From: Parasitella parasitica
Taxonomy: Eukaryota > Mucoromycota > Mucoromycetes > Mucorales > Mucoraceae
Assembly (NCBI GenBank): GCA_025201805.1
Contig: MU619269.1
Coordinates: 109,855 to 140,856, forward strand
DNA length: 31,002 nucleotides
Direction: 5' to 3'
Below are positions 1 to 12,682 of the stretch, piece by piece. The notes under the pieces were generated by a model. The model did no database searches. It saw nothing but the letters and a program-made list of their open reading frames with translations, and was not told the DNA's origin. How positions within the stretch are numbered: position 1 is the stretch's first letter; each line of letters opens with the position of its first letter. Both the position numbers and the translations under genes were made by a program.

Positions 1-152
1 CTGTATCTGCTGTATAATATGTGCTTCTTGGTAGAGCTGTTTGAACTGGTTTTTTTTTTATCTCAACATCAGTGACACACAGGTTGTAGAATTCCCTTTT
101 TTGCCATCATCCGAATGCGCGCACAGCGAATCATGGCGCAGATCAGATTTTG

Positions 153-160
153 TATAAAAA
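153..160 (+). promoter_or_regulatory. TATA box of the ABC transporter gene
   Basis: TATAAAAA lies 57 bases before the ATG at 210. It also argues against starting the protein further upstream, since the reading frame is open from about 150 but offers only a TTG there. Confidence 0.6.
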
Positions 161-209
161 AAGAGCCCTGATCTCCAGAGCCTCGCTCTTTATTCAGCAT
201 TCAATTAAC

Positions 210-3200
210 ATGGCTAAAAGCTCAACAGCTGACTCTATCCTTCTGCAAGAATGCTGTAGTTCTAAATGTCCTAGCGGAGAACCTGCTGCTAGGAGCAAGC
301 TCAAGACACCAAGTGTCTCTGTATTCCGGTTGTTCCGTTTCGCTACGCCGAAGGAAAGGGCCATGATTTGCACTGCCATGCTCTTTTCAGCTGGTACCGG
401 CGCCTTACAGCCTGTGTCCATTCTCGTTTATGCCTCGTTCATATCCTCGTTGACAGCCTCTCTCTCTGAGAACAACTCCAACCTGGTTAGTGCGACATTG
501 CCTGTCATACATACCATGGTGTACATGGGAACTGCTTCTTTGGTAGCTGCGTATGTATCTACTTGTTTATGGATCTTGACTGGAGAGAGCCAAACTCGAA
601 GAATCAGATTGCTGTACCTGAAGTCAGTCTTGCATCAAGACATGAGCTGGTTTGATCAATCTAAAGACGGCTCTTTGAATACTCGGCTGGCCTCTGATAC
701 TCAATTGATCCAAGATGGCATCTCTGAAAAGGCAGGGTTGTTGATATCCTTCTTTGCTCAATTTGTTGGGGGGTTTGTGGTTGCATTTGTCAAAGGTATT
801 TATTGCCATTTTCACTGCTTATATCTGTATTACACCACACTGATCCATATTTTATACACATAGGTTGGCAAATGGCTCTCGTTCTACTCGTTGCTGTGCC
901 TCTTTTAGGAGTGTCAGGCTCGATGATGGCTCATTTTCTTAGTAGATACGCTAAAGAATCGCAAGACTCGTTTGCAGAATCAGGTGCTATTGCCGAACAA
1001 GCTTTCCAATACATCAAGACAGTTTATTCATTCACGCTTCAAAGGAGATTCTCTGATCGCTACAATCAAAAGCTAGAGGACGCCTGTAAAGCGGGTGTAA
1101 AAGGGGGAATTGCTCTCGGCGTTGGCTTTGCGTTCTTTATGTTTTTCTTGTTTGGAACGTTTGGTTTAGCCCTCTGGTTTGGCTCTAAACTCGTAACTGA
1201 AGGCAAACTCACAGGCCCGTCGGTATTTGTTGTGTTTTTATCCATGATGCTGGGCTGCATGAGCTTTGTCAAGCTGCCTCCAAATCTCTCTGCTGTCTCT
1301 GGCGCATGTGGTGCTGCCTATCAAGTGTTTAAAGTAATCGATCGTGCCCCTCAGATCAACATTGACTCAGAGGATGGCCAGACGCTTGCTACTGTACAAG
1401 GAACTATCACATTTGACCATGTATCATTCAGCTATCCAATGCGCCCCGACCTCTACACCATCAAAGATCTTACATTGCAGGTAAATTCTGGAACCACTGT
1501 CGCATTCGTGGGTCTTTCCGGCTCTGGTAAATCGACAGCAATACAACTTATGCAGCGATTTTATGATGTTTCCACAGGCCAGATCTCACTGGATGGTCAT
1601 AACTTGAAAGAGTTGAACGTCAAATGGCTGCGACAGCAAATTGGTGTTGTAAATCAAGAGCCCATCTTGTTCAACATGACAATTCGGCAAAACATTTCGA
1701 TGGGCTGTGATAACGATCAGCTAGTGACAGACCAGGAAATCATCGAGGCCTGCAAGGAAGCAAACTGCCATTCGTTCATTTCTCAGCTGCCCAACGGCTA
1801 CGACACAGTAGTCGGCGATGGTGGTAGCATGCTCTCTGGTGGCCAACGGCAAAGGATCGCAATTGCGCGTGCTATTATAAGAAACCCTGCCATTTTGCTT
1901 CTTGACGAGGTTTGTATGCAAGCGAACAATGACTCAGACATAATTATGTACTAACTTTCCTTGGTTTTTTTTTTTTTGCGTAATCATTCAGGCGACTTCT
2001 GCTTTGGATACCCAGTCTGAGAGGCTGGTTCAAAATGCACTTGATAAAGTATCTAGTAACCGTACTACGATCATTGTTGCTCATCGGCTCTCCACCATCA
2101 TGAATGCCGACCTCATTGTTGTGCTGGACCGCGGCTCAATAGCAGAGAAAGGTACTCATTGCCAATTGATCGAGTTAGGTGGTATATACTCGGATCTAGT
2201 GAAAAAGCAAACCGTCCATGCAAATACAAGCAAACGTGACACACAATCATTGCTACCGCAAAGTCAAGCAATAGAGCTAAAAGACCTCGATGAGAGGCAC
2301 GTTTCTGCTGAATTGCTTGACATGAAAAGCCATCATCATGAACTTGCTTTGACTAAACAAAAGCACACTTTAAAAGGCCAACGAGCACCTGTTTGGAGAG
2401 TCTTTTGGCATATGCGGCCAGAGTGGAGTTACCTTGCTTTGGGAGTGGTGGGCTCGGCTTTAGCTGGCTGCGTCTTTCCGTTGTACGCCTATTCTTTCTC
2501 TCATGTTATCTCGATACTCAGTGTGCCCGGTCAAGCCATTCAGCCTAGTCCTTTGGGGGGCACTAATCTCTATGCTTTCATTTTCGCCATCATTGGCATT
2601 GCTGCTTTTATTGGCAATGGTTGCCAATTCATGGCATTCGAGATATGCGGGCAAAAGTATTCAAAACGGTTGCGCGGTGAAGTGTTTGCTGCTTACATGA
2701 AGCAAGAGGTTGCGTTCTTTGACGCAGAAGAGAATAGTGTGGGAGCCCTCACTACTAGGCTGGCAGTAGATACTCGCAGTGTGAATGAAATGATAACCAA
2801 GGTCTGGGGAGATGTAACAAACCTATGCATTACAATTGTTGTGGCTCTGGTCATTGCGTTCCTTCATAGCTGGGCATTGACTCTTGTCACTCTGTGCATG
2901 TCGCCGTTTCTTGTAGCATCAACGGCCTACGAGTTCTATTTACAACGAGGGTTTGAAGACAGCACAAGGATTGCTAATGCTCAAAGCAGCGAGATTGCTG
3001 GTGAGGCTATTCGTCAAGTGAGAACAGTCGCTGCTTTGAACAAACAGCGTTATTTCGAAGATCGATATTTTGAAGCTACTGCCTATCCCCATAAGCTTGC
3101 CACCAGAAAGGCTTACCTGTCTTCCATTGGCGCTGCTTGTAACAAGGGAGTTGGTATCTACACAAACGCCATCGCATTCTACGCGGGTGTCCATTTTATT

Positions 3201-4231
3201 CAGCACGGCATGATTGATTTTCAGCAAATGTTTACCAGTATGACAGTATGTATAGTTGTATGATCTCTTATATCATTCCACAGCTGACTATTTGCTATGT
3301 ATTCTTTATACAGGTTATTATGACAGCCTCAGAAGCTGTTGGCAGAAGCACCACTTTTGTAGCTGCATTTGCAAAGGCTAAATCGGCTGCTAGTGCTTCC
3401 TTCGAAATCTTGGATCGACGCACGCACATTGACCCTGAGTTGGAAGGAATCGAGCCAGTGAGCCAGAGTGTCCGCGGCAATGTCGAGTTTCGAAACATCG
3501 AGTTTGCCTATCCAGCTCGCCCTGATGCTCCTGTATTCAATGGAAAGTTCAGTTTGCACGGAAAATCTGGCCAAAGTATCGCGCTGGTTGGCCCGTCTGG
3601 GTGCGGTAAATCCACCACCATCGGCATACTTCAACGCTGGTATGATCCGTCGAGTGGCGCTTGTTGCTTGGATGAACACAATGTCAAGAGTTACTCTTTG
3701 TATAATCTTCGCAGCCATATTTCTATCGTTAGCCAAGAGCCTGTGCTGTTTGATCTATCGATCGAGGACAATCTTCGCTTCGGCGTTGATGACAACGAAT
3801 CAGTTACCCAAGAACAAATACAAGACGCTTGCCGATCTGCCAATATACATGATTTTATTGCTGGTCTTCCCGATGGATATAACACCGTTGCTGGTACAAA
3901 AGGTTCTCAATTGTCTGGTGGTCAAAAGCAGCGCATCGCCATTGCTCGTGCTTTGATACGTAATCCCAAGGTGCTGCTTTTAGATGAGGCTACTTCCGCT
4001 CTTGACAGTGATAGTGAAAAAATTGTACAGCAGGCTTTGGATAGCGTTTTGAAGCAAGGCGGAAGAACTACTATCATGGTTGCTCATCGTCTGTCTACGA
4101 TTCAAAATGCTAATCTTATCTGTGTTGTCAATAATGGTATAGTTGTAGAACAAGGCACGCATGATGAATTATTAGCTTTGAACCGCGAATACGCTTCGCT
4201 TGTTCGTGAACAATCACTGGCTGTTTTGTAG
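210..4231 (+). CDS. full-size ABC transporter, ABCB / multidrug (P-glycoprotein) type
   Basis: Exports a lipophilic substrate or peptide across a membrane using ATP; the substrate cannot be read from sequence. Exons are 210-795, 864-1909, 1992-3245 and 3314-4231, giving 1267 aa, the usual size for a TMD-NBD-TMD-NBD ABCB protein. The first half has Walker A GLSGSGKST near residue 412, LSGGQ near 519 and LLLDE ending at 544. The second half has Walker A GPSGCGKST near 1055, LSGGQ near 1162 and LLLDEATSALD near 1182. Both nucleotide-binding domains keep their key residues, so both sites should be active, unlike transporters with one degenerate site. Intron 2 falls directly after the catalytic Glu of the first Walker B and carries a TACTAAC branch site. 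The start at 210 follows a TATA box. Relatives include animal P-glycoprotein and yeast Ste6. Family call is firm; substrate and membrane are unknown. Confidence 0.95.
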
Positions 4232-4267
4232 GATAACATCTGACTAGTATGATACTGTATTTACATC

Positions 4268-4273
4268 AATAAA
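4268..4273 (+). terminator. poly(A) signal of the ABC transporter gene
   Basis: AATAAA 37 bases after the stop codon at 4231. The convergent ELP1 gene stops at 4372, so the two 3' UTRs are packed into 140 bases. Confidence 0.55.
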
Positions 4274-4371
4274 ATTTTATGTATTCCATTTGAGACGCAT
4301 ATTATTAGTATATTTGAATCTTTCATTCTCTACACATGTCTATATATCGACTAGAGAATACATGGCCGATT

Positions 4372-7300
4372 TTATAATAGTTGGAGCTTCCAGTCAACCT
4401 TTTCAATTATAGGCTTATCGATCATTTTGGTATTATTCTTGGCTTCATCGAATTCCTCCTGCGAAGCGTACTGTAAATCATACATGTTAGTCATGTTTTA
4501 ATTAATACGACAAAAGTAAACCAACTTACCAAACTAACAGTCAGTTGCAGAGGCACAAAGATAGTAGCCATGGAAGACTCAAGTTCTTTGAGAAACTTTT
4601 CAAACTTTTCTTGAATAGCTCTGGCTTCTTCAACGTATTCAAATGGAACAAGAGCACGAGTCAGGTTGCCGAGGTCGTCTATATACAGGTAAAACAAGAA
4701 ATATTAAGCATCATATTTACATACAAATCCACATAAGCTTACGTTGCATTGTGCTGGCTTTCTCTATAAGTTTCTTGACAGAATTGACGATATATTCTTC
4801 TTCAAACACTGAGCCCTTCTTACCACGAGCTCTTTTACGCTCTTCCTTTTTTCTAAGTTTAGACGTTTTTCTAGTTTTGGTGGACCCTTGAGAAGACACG
4901 GAAGATACCCGTGAAGATGCATTGGTATATCGAGTGAATTGACTGTACATTGATGTAGTGTCTGAAAACATGTCAATGTTATCCAAAGTATCGTCGTTGG
5001 CCATGGCGTTCTCAATGTTTACTTCAGACTTCTTGGTGCGAAGCTCCACAAGACGCGCGCTTTGCTTGTGGAACTGGGCCATCATCTCGTCAATGTCATC
5101 ATCCGTTTGCGTATATCCTTCAACGAGTCCAGGCTTGACATGAGTCTCAATCAGATCAGAGCGATCATGCATATAGCAGGTTCGCTCAGCTTCTTTCCAG
5201 CAACTGCCCTTCAGTAAACAATCGACAGCTTCTTCAATATCCTTGGCATAGTCCTTTGCAACAACGGCTGCTTCTTGGAACCTACGCTTATCCTTTAAAT
5301 GTTCAATCATATCATAGGCCAAGGCATGGATATCCTCATCCGTGTATTTCAATTGCTTTGCGATCGAGAAAGACTCTCTCCAACATCCAGCCATGCGATA
5401 CGATTCTAGGGCCTTGATAGAGTTGCCTGCCATGGTATAGATAATACCGGCCTCCTCAAAATTAGTGGTAAAAAGGAGATGCGCACCATACACCTCCAAG
5501 ATGGCCAGTTTTTGCTGCTTTCTGTGGGCGTATTCTTCAATTGCAACATGGTAAAGAGAATGCGTTTGCATGTACTCTAGTACTTTATCAAAATGTTGAT
5601 CGCCAGCCATACTAAGGTTCTTGATAGCCTTTTCGTACCGCTTAAGATGGTCATCAATCTTGTAGCGCTGATAGTACTTTTCAAAGTTCTTCAATTCTTG
5701 CAAGAATGGAAGGTATTCCTTGGGATCCATTTGTGCCTGTTGAGCAACCATGAGCACCAGCGGGAAATTGTACATACCTAGAGCAACATCATACAACAAG
5801 GCAGCCTTACACAAGAAAATGGTATATTTCAAGGCCTCCTCAGCAGCAGCCATATCAGTTTCGCGAAGCTCAGATAAAAGAGCCATGGCAGACTCAAGAT
5901 CAGGAGGTGAGCTTCTGACATAGGTGGAAAGAATAGACTGAATGTAGTGCTCGCGGCCCAGCTCAACCAGGACACTACGAACGGCCTCACAAATGCTGTT
6001 GACCTTATTTTCAACGCCACTTGCTGCTGTCAGTTGATCTGCAGAAAGACCGCCGCGGCGATACATGGTAACCAATGTATCTTCGTTACGAAGGTTAGAC
6101 AGGAATAGATTGAGATAGTCCACTTCTGACACCTGTTCAATGAACGCATGGATGTTCTCTACAAAGCGAGCGGGGCTGTCGTCATAAAGAATATTGAGAT
6201 CAATACGATTCTTACGACAAGCGATAAAGGCAGAGCGGAAGTTGAGAGCCCTCAAGTCTTCACGAATAGTGGCAAGCACAAAGGCACGGGGACTGATGGT
6301 TTCAAGATTACCGCGAGGCATTTGAAGGACCAGAGACGGCTTGTGTTGAGTTGCCATGACAATTTTGGAGCCGCGTTCAAGACGTCTGGAAGTTTCATCG
6401 TACGCATCACTGGTCTCGTCAGAAAGCTTTAGCCCCTCCAGTGGCGCGCTATCCAAAGCCAAAAATCTTGCAGAATGCCTAGTTGTGGAGAAGACCAACC
6501 AAGTTCCACGCAAAAAGAATGAAGTGGCTTCTGACGAAATAAGCTTATCATTGATGTAAAGCTTGCTTCGGTCAGTTAATCCCACGATGGCTTTTTCATC
6601 ACCATTCACACCCACACGGGCCGTAGCAATCCAGGAACAGAAGCTGGGGAATTGCTCTGCAGGGGTTACAATCGGCGTCTCGTCCTGTAACTCAACATTG
6701 GAGACTGACCCATCTATTCCTTCCACAATCAAGTCTTGATTAGTAGCATTGTAATAAATGCGTCCAATTTGTTTGTCTAGTGGGCTGGCCAACACAGACA
6801 AGATTTCACTGCCGGGCGTAAAGGAGCCAACACAGAGCATATCCGTTTGCAATTCCTCATCGTATTGGCAGAAAACAAGTCTAGTTTCGCTAACCCAGCA
6901 AAGCTGCCTGATGGGATTCTTTGCATAAGTCTCATTACCGGCATTGATTTCTGGAAATACGACTTTTCCAGCAAGCGGTGCACCTCCATGGCCTCTTTCA
7001 GGTAAATCAAAGAATTGAATGTCTTGGTTTGTGAGTACAGCAATCTTCAAGCCATTGGCTTGTGGGCCAAAAGCAACATACTGGATGTCGCTTAGAGTGG
7101 AGACAGTAAGCGAGCTCATGGGTGGAGGCACATTCATGTAACTGAAGGGTGTCAACAGCAATTGAGCGCCGTCAATAACTGCGACGTAGCCTGAATTGCT
7201 TTCGTCGATAGAAGTACTAGTGTAAACATCCCAGTTGTAGGAGAGCCTTTGATATTGGCCAGAGCTACTGACCAGATGTGCGATCAAAGCATCCTCTACA

Positions 7301-8496
7301 TCCCAGGCAAATCCTACGATATTTCTGTGCTCTGAAAGTACAATGTGCTGCTTCATATACCAGTGGTAGTTCTTTGATGTCCACAGCTGAACCGTCTTTT
7401 GTAAATCACCGTTTGCGTTTAATGATTCGATCCAGACTGCCAGAATGGTAGAGTCTGCGTTCCACAATACTTCCATTACTCGCTGTGTTTGATCTCGGGT
7501 CTCTCTTAACGTAAATTCGCCATGTCTCAATCCATTTCTTTCAAAAAACACAATATCGTGGCGATGAGGAAGACGTTGGCTAGATACAATCAGATTCCCA
7601 GAGGGTCTCCAGTCCAAAGCTTGCTCTAATTTATCGACAGGCTCACTGGTGTTTTGCAGCGTACCCTCACGGTTAAAAATTCGTATCACACGGGCTGATT
7701 TACTGGGATCAATGTCTGAAACAACAAAGAAACTGCCATCGCCTCTCCATGACACTCGCGGCCTTGAATCATCGTTGTCTGAAGTGCTGAATTTACTGGT
7801 ATCCACCTTTTGCTTTGCGGCTTCTTTGCCTGCAGAACCATGGAATTGTGTCTCCTTGCTGCCCCATCCAACGCTGTGCTGCACTCCTTCTCCTTGATCT
7901 TCCACATGGAGCTCAAACTCGGTGATCGGGTCGAAATCTTGTGTCATCTCCAAAACTTTTTTCTCGCCTGTGTGTGTATTTGCATTAGTAAAAGAGCTGC
8001 CTACTACATGTATACTCACCTGTTACCAACACAACTATATCTTGATCTGGACTCCAGCAGACGGCGTGAATACCAGAATCCACAGAACCCATAATCTCCA
8101 TCTAAAATAACATTGCATGTCAATGCGCTAATTCCACATGAGCCTGTCAAAAAAAAAAAAAAAAAAAAGTGCACATACTGCCTCTTGTCCATTCTCGAAG
8201 CGCTCTTTACTAAAGAGCATGATGTCGCCATGGAGTGTGCAGAGACAGACAACTTTCAAATCGGCCAGGAAAGTAAAGCTGACAATGTCTGCTGAAGAGC
8301 AGCGACCGATCTCGACAAAGACATTGGGATCTCCTGGAGCTAGATTAGTGGCTGCAACTCGGATGTGGGATTGTTCATCTGGAAATGCAACATAGACGGT
8401 TAATGACTCGGGATCTGTTGCAATAAAGGATCTAGCTTTGATATCTGAATTAGTGATTTTGGAGGATCTTTGCCCCAAAAGTTCCAAGCTACGCAT
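4372..8496 (-). CDS. ELP1: Elongator complex subunit 1 (Elp1/IKAP)
   Basis: Scaffold subunit of Elongator, which makes the cm5 side chain on wobble uridine of certain tRNAs in the cytoplasm. Exons in transcription order: 8496-8179, 8101-8020, 7967-4743, 4678-4530, 4470-4372; 1290 aa, close to the family length of about 1300-1350. The N-terminus MRSLELLG matches the family start, and a Trp-Ser-Pro-Asp-Gln (WSPDQ) propeller blade spans exon 2. Residues to about 740 look like two WD40 propellers; the rest is alpha-helical TPR-like repeat. A Lys/Arg-rich stretch near residues 1162-1186 corresponds to the basic tRNA-binding and nuclear-localisation region of Elp1. The C-terminus ends VDWKLQLL, as expected. 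Introns are 77, 52, 64 and 59 bases. The ATG at 8496 is preferred over an upstream Met at 8625 because the family motif begins there. Confidence 0.95.
8102..8178 (-). other. ELP1 intron 1 with a 20-base homopolymer
   Basis: Donor GTATGTGC, acceptor TTTTAG. A run of 20 A on the plus strand (8149-8168), read as T20 in the transcript, sits just after the donor. The nearer acceptor GACAG at about 8146 would put an in-frame TGA eight codons on, so the later acceptor before ATGGAG is used. Confidence 0.75.
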
Positions 8497-9186
8497 AGTG
8501 TAAGAATTATGGCAATGAAAAAAAAAAAAAAAGTGAAATTTCAAACCGTTTGATGTGGATTTACACTGGAAAATTTTGATCACACAGTCACTTTGGGCTT
8601 CCTGACAGCCATGTATTTGTTCCATTACTCATCATCGTGGAGGTGGTTAGCAGCTCTCACTATAGTCCTTAATGGAAGCTACAATAGTATGTGAAAAAGT
8701 CATTGTAGATAATATATTCCACCGAAATTGGATACACCACATCATTTAGAAAGTGGTGCAATAATTCAACCCGTTAAATATGATTGCAAAACATGCTGAT
8801 TAGCTAAACATCATGTAGAACAACTCTTTATCAAGCTGAAATGATCCAACCAATTTGGATGTATATGCATTACTTGTTCAGCAGAATTTCAGTTAGGACT
8901 CTCTTGAAATAAGCCTTCTTGATGAAACTGCCTTTTACCTATTTGAAAAACTTATCCCAATGCTTGCCTGCATGCAAGTGTGACATCTTCGCCAAACGTT
9001 TTCTACTCAAAAGCTATTCATGTTGTTCCTGACGGTGTCACGGTATGTTCGAATACAAGAATTTATCATTATGGTCTTGGTACTTTAACTTTGAGATTTG
9101 CACAACATGTCCGACTAAATCGACCCCATTTAATTTACAATTTTTATCATGTTTTTTTTATTATGTTCTGATTATTTGATCTCGAT
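8497..9186. other. spacer between ELP1 and PRE3
   Basis: About 690 bases. It holds the ELP1 promoter and 5' UTR (with an A run at about 8519-8532) and the PRE3 3' end. A 63-codon plus-strand frame at 8980-9171 has no recognisable product. No tRNA or repeat was seen. Confidence 0.5.
9157..9162 (-). terminator. poly(A) signal of PRE3
   Basis: TTTATT on the plus strand reads AATAAA on the PRE3 strand, 25 bases after the preferred stop codon at 9187-9189. Confidence 0.5.
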
Positions 9187-10158
9187 TTATCCTTCCCAAT
9201 GAACTATGAAAGAGAAATAGGAGTTAGTCAACATACCAACTATAATTCAACATTTTTCTCAGTTACCAGGCAATGAGTTTCCGGGGATGAACAATCTCTG
9301 AACACCATCTTTTGTAATGACAGCTAAACGTATGACACCACCTGAAGAACCATCACGAGACATTGCTAATGACAAAGCTATATAATATCAAACAATACGT
9401 CAATCTGGGATCCACTTTCTACATGGGCAAGCAAAAACTTACAATTCTTTACAAAATCTTCGCACTCTGCGCGAGTCATGTCATCCTTGTAATTTGCATC
9501 GCAGTAACCGTAGATATAAGTTGATCCGGACCCTACGACAAAAGATGTTGAATTAAACTAAAAAAAAATCCAAGCGCCTGAAACATCAACTTACCACCAA
9601 TGGCAAAAGGAGCCTTATGTAAGGATCCACCAAGAGGAATATTATATACAGAAGGGCCACTTGCCTTATCCCAGCCAGCAACAATAATACCTGCAGACAA
9701 ATTATCCTTGTTTTGATAACACATTTCCTGGAATAAAGCAGCAGCTGTGCGAACACTAGGAGCTTCATTTTCGTTTACACTAGGTTTATATTATCAGTAT
9801 CATGCATCCTTCCTTTTTTTTTTTTTTTTTTTTGATCAAAATCATTCAATACTTACGTATACATTTGAAGATAATAATGAACAATGTCTGCAACAGCTTG
9901 AGTATCGGCAGCGGAACCTGAGCGGCAGCAGTAGATGGTGTCATGAACTTTGGTTAATTTGTCGGTAACTCTGTTAGCAATGTAGGCACCAGTGGTTGTA
10001 CGTGAATCGGCACCAAGAATTACACCATCTTTGTAAGCGACCGCCATAATGGAAGTCTATAAAATGAAAAAGTAAATTAGTCGGTCGAGCCCATATCTTT
10101 TGCATGCCATGTATGTAAACTTTACACCAAGATTAACTTCTCCCTTCTTCAGACTCAT
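9187..10158 (-). CDS. PRE3: 20S proteasome subunit beta-1 (caspase-like site)
   Basis: Catalytic beta-ring subunit that cleaves after acidic residues. Exons in transcription order: 10158-10126, 10056-9857, 9779-9595, 9532-9443, 9377-9267, 9203-9187; 211 aa, against about 215 in yeast Pre3. The 11-residue propeptide [11 protein letters not shown] is followed by Thr1 (TSIMAVAYK), the N-terminal nucleophile. Family landmarks follow: [44 protein letters not shown] and [11 protein letters not shown]. The last intron (9204-9266) has a GACTAAC branch site, a pyrimidine tract and CATAG, giving the tail SLPVHWEG. If it is retained, the protein ends SLPGN at 9259 (208 aa). Introns are 69, 77, 62, 65 and 63 bases. 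No yeast-type Rpn4 element (GGTGGCAAA) was found upstream. Function is certain; only the last few residues are open. Confidence 0.95.
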
Positions 10159-10619
10159 GTTTTATAATTCAAATTTATTCAAAGGGTAAAAAAAAAGAAG
10201 ATGTTTGAAGAGTACGTATGTAGATTTGACCTTGACTGACTATTAAAAAATTAGCTTGAACATTTTTTTGGGTCTGTAGATTACGCGTTTAAAGAGCAAA
10301 TGGGAATCGATGTCATCAGAGTACATGTACGATTGTAGTGCAAATGTGCTCTTTGTTCATATAAGGATATTGGCCAATTCAAAGCCCACAATCCTTTGCG
10401 AGGAAAGGGGAAACAAAAAATGGATTTAGCTGATGATTAACCAAAGATTTTTGTACATGGAGTATGCTGGGAATTTGCTGTTTAAATTTGAGAAATGTTC
10501 AGTGCCGTATGAGTATGTATACACATGCAAATTCTTCAAGCTTATATCCTGTTTCGGTTAGCTAATGTGAAAGTGATCATTGATTCCTATCCTGCTAATA
10601 CCTAATACTGCTCCAAAAA

Positions 10620-10629
10620 NNNNNNNNNN
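10620..10629. other. assembly gap (10 N)
   Basis: Ten N inside a poly-A tract, with A on both sides. The true length is unknown; it was probably caused by the homopolymer. Confidence 0.95.
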
Positions 10630-11588
10630 AAAAAAAAAAAAAAATAGACAGCAAAGAGCGATTTCAAGAATGGATAGTTATTATTTTAACTTTTTTTTTT
10701 CTTCATTGATGTAATACAATGCTCTCGTCAAACTGAAATTAATACTATAATCTCATTTAATAGTGAACAAATAAGCTATAGGATTTCTATCGAGTCTTGG
10801 TAGTGTAATAATGGCCAACTACTGTCCTGCAATGATCAATAATGCATTCATATTCATCAATTAACTAATTTTTTGTCCATCTAAACCTTGGCTTTTCCCA
10901 TAACAAAAAATACCACGTTAAACAAGGCACTAGAAAGTACTTGGCGGATAAAAATAATATTTTGTAATCATCAAGATGCAAGCAGAAATATGTTTTAGGG
11001 CGGACAAATGCTTAGTTTTTGGATGTTTGATGGCATAGTTTATGGTCCTTTTGGCCATTTCAGGAGCTTGGAACAATGCCAAATGGGTTTTCCAGGACTC
11101 GTAGTCATGATCCGATACATTTGCAGAGAAAAAAGTTTGCTGAAAAATCAATCAATTTTTAACAATTTCGCATGAGGGTCCATAAGAAAAAATCGATGGT
11201 TTTTCATTTTCTGAATTTTGGCCTCAAAAATGAGAATTTTTACTATTGTGTTTGTTAGTGAAAAATACTCGGATACACTCCAAAATTCATATTTAATTGC
11301 CTTTTTAAGGATTACTTATTCAATACATGGACTTTTACATTAAAAACGTGTTTCTCTAAAAATGTGAATTTCTTGAAACTCCATCATGCAAAATTTTTGA
11401 GAGTTATTTCATTAATTGCGCAATTGAATTCTCTATAAAAATGAATTAATAATAAATAGGTATTATCTTATTACTTTTTAGAGATAATGATAAAAAAGTG
11501 GTGAAGCATTCAAAAACTTGAGGTTGCGATCGTCTATCAGGAAAAAAAAAAAAAAGAAAAAAAAAGTCGGCGTTTGAATCGGTCTCGA

Positions 11589-11606
11589 TGCTGCTGCTGC
11601 TGCTGC
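11589..11606. repeat. TGC/CTG trinucleotide microsatellite
   Basis: Six consecutive TGC units in non-coding DNA, with an A-rich run just before it. Confidence 0.75.
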
Positions 11607-12644
11607 TCCTGTTACGGCTACTACACCACCTCACATGCCTATTCTATTAAAAAAAGGAGAGTTGAAGCGCAAAGCCAGATGCACAGTATGCAAATTATTT
11701 ATTGTATTCTATTAACAAAGGTTCCTATTAAATAAATTAAACAAAATCCTATCCTACTCAGTTATATAAAGTTATTGACAATACATCAAATGTCCACTCC
11801 AACAACTCCATTTGATCCCCTTGACTGAGAATTAGCGCTAAAAAAATATAACGGGAATATTAACAAAAAAAAAAAATTGTAGCAGTAATAAGGGTAGGGC
11901 AATATATCCAGTATTATGACGAACCCTGAAAATAATAAAAGGCAGGAAAGAGGCAACGAACCTCCTTCTCATCCTTCTCCTTGTTTATCTCCTCATCATA
12001 TGTAAAGTTAAATAATAAATGCAACAGCAGACATCTATTACGTCTATCCCAAAGGTCACAGATATATCTTGCTTTAGCTGAAACCTTGGTGGTGGTCTCA
12101 TACGATTGATTCCGTTGTATACGTATCTAGAATGGGATCAGATGTCAAGCTCCCTGCAAGCAATCATTTAATAATAATACAAAAAATCACAAGGAATGGT
12201 GAACTGGTTGCACCCCAAGGCAACATAAATGTATAAAAAAAAAAAGTGTATGACACAGGATGAATAAGGCTACATGTTGCTGATGGTAACATGATGCTCA
12301 TTAATCAGCATTCTTATCATTTATTAAGATATGTATACGTATATTGGACAATGAATTTCATATTTAAAATGGACGAAAGACACTGGGTTGATGCCACTGT
12401 CAGCTGCCTTTGGGTTTCCAATAGGATGGTCCATAAAACGATCCGTTTGTTTGTTTATTTTGCCTATTGTCATCATCTTGACCACAAAGGGTAAACAATT
12501 CAAAAATTACAGATTATTACACAAATTTGTAATATGTGTACATTAAGGGCAAACCTTGATTAATATTTATACAAACATACACTGCTGTGTTATACACAGT
12601 CTATAATTTAATATACAGGAGTGTGTAGCTTGTTTTATATTTAT

Positions 12645-12682
12645 ATAATAACAATAACAATAATAATAAGAAGAAGAAGAAA
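12645..12682. repeat. AAT/AAC then AAG microsatellite
   Basis: AT-rich trinucleotide units (AAC, AAT) that change into four AAG units; non-coding. Confidence 0.7.

Noticed and set aside
150-209. Upstream extension of the ABC transporter frame
   Set aside because: It begins with TTG and overlaps the TATA box; the first ATG in frame is at 210.
8980-9171. 63-codon plus-strand frame between ELP1 and PRE3
   Set aside because: No motif and no promoter features; it overlaps the PRE3 poly(A) signal on the other strand.
10930-11151. 73-codon minus-strand frame in the gene-poor block
   Set aside because: Short, in AT-rich DNA, and not recognised as any family.
12400-12476. C/D-box snoRNA-like element on the minus strand (ATGATGA and CTGA 66 bases apart)
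   Set aside because: Box C and D and the length fit, but the flanks do not pair into a terminal stem and no rRNA match for the guide was recognised.
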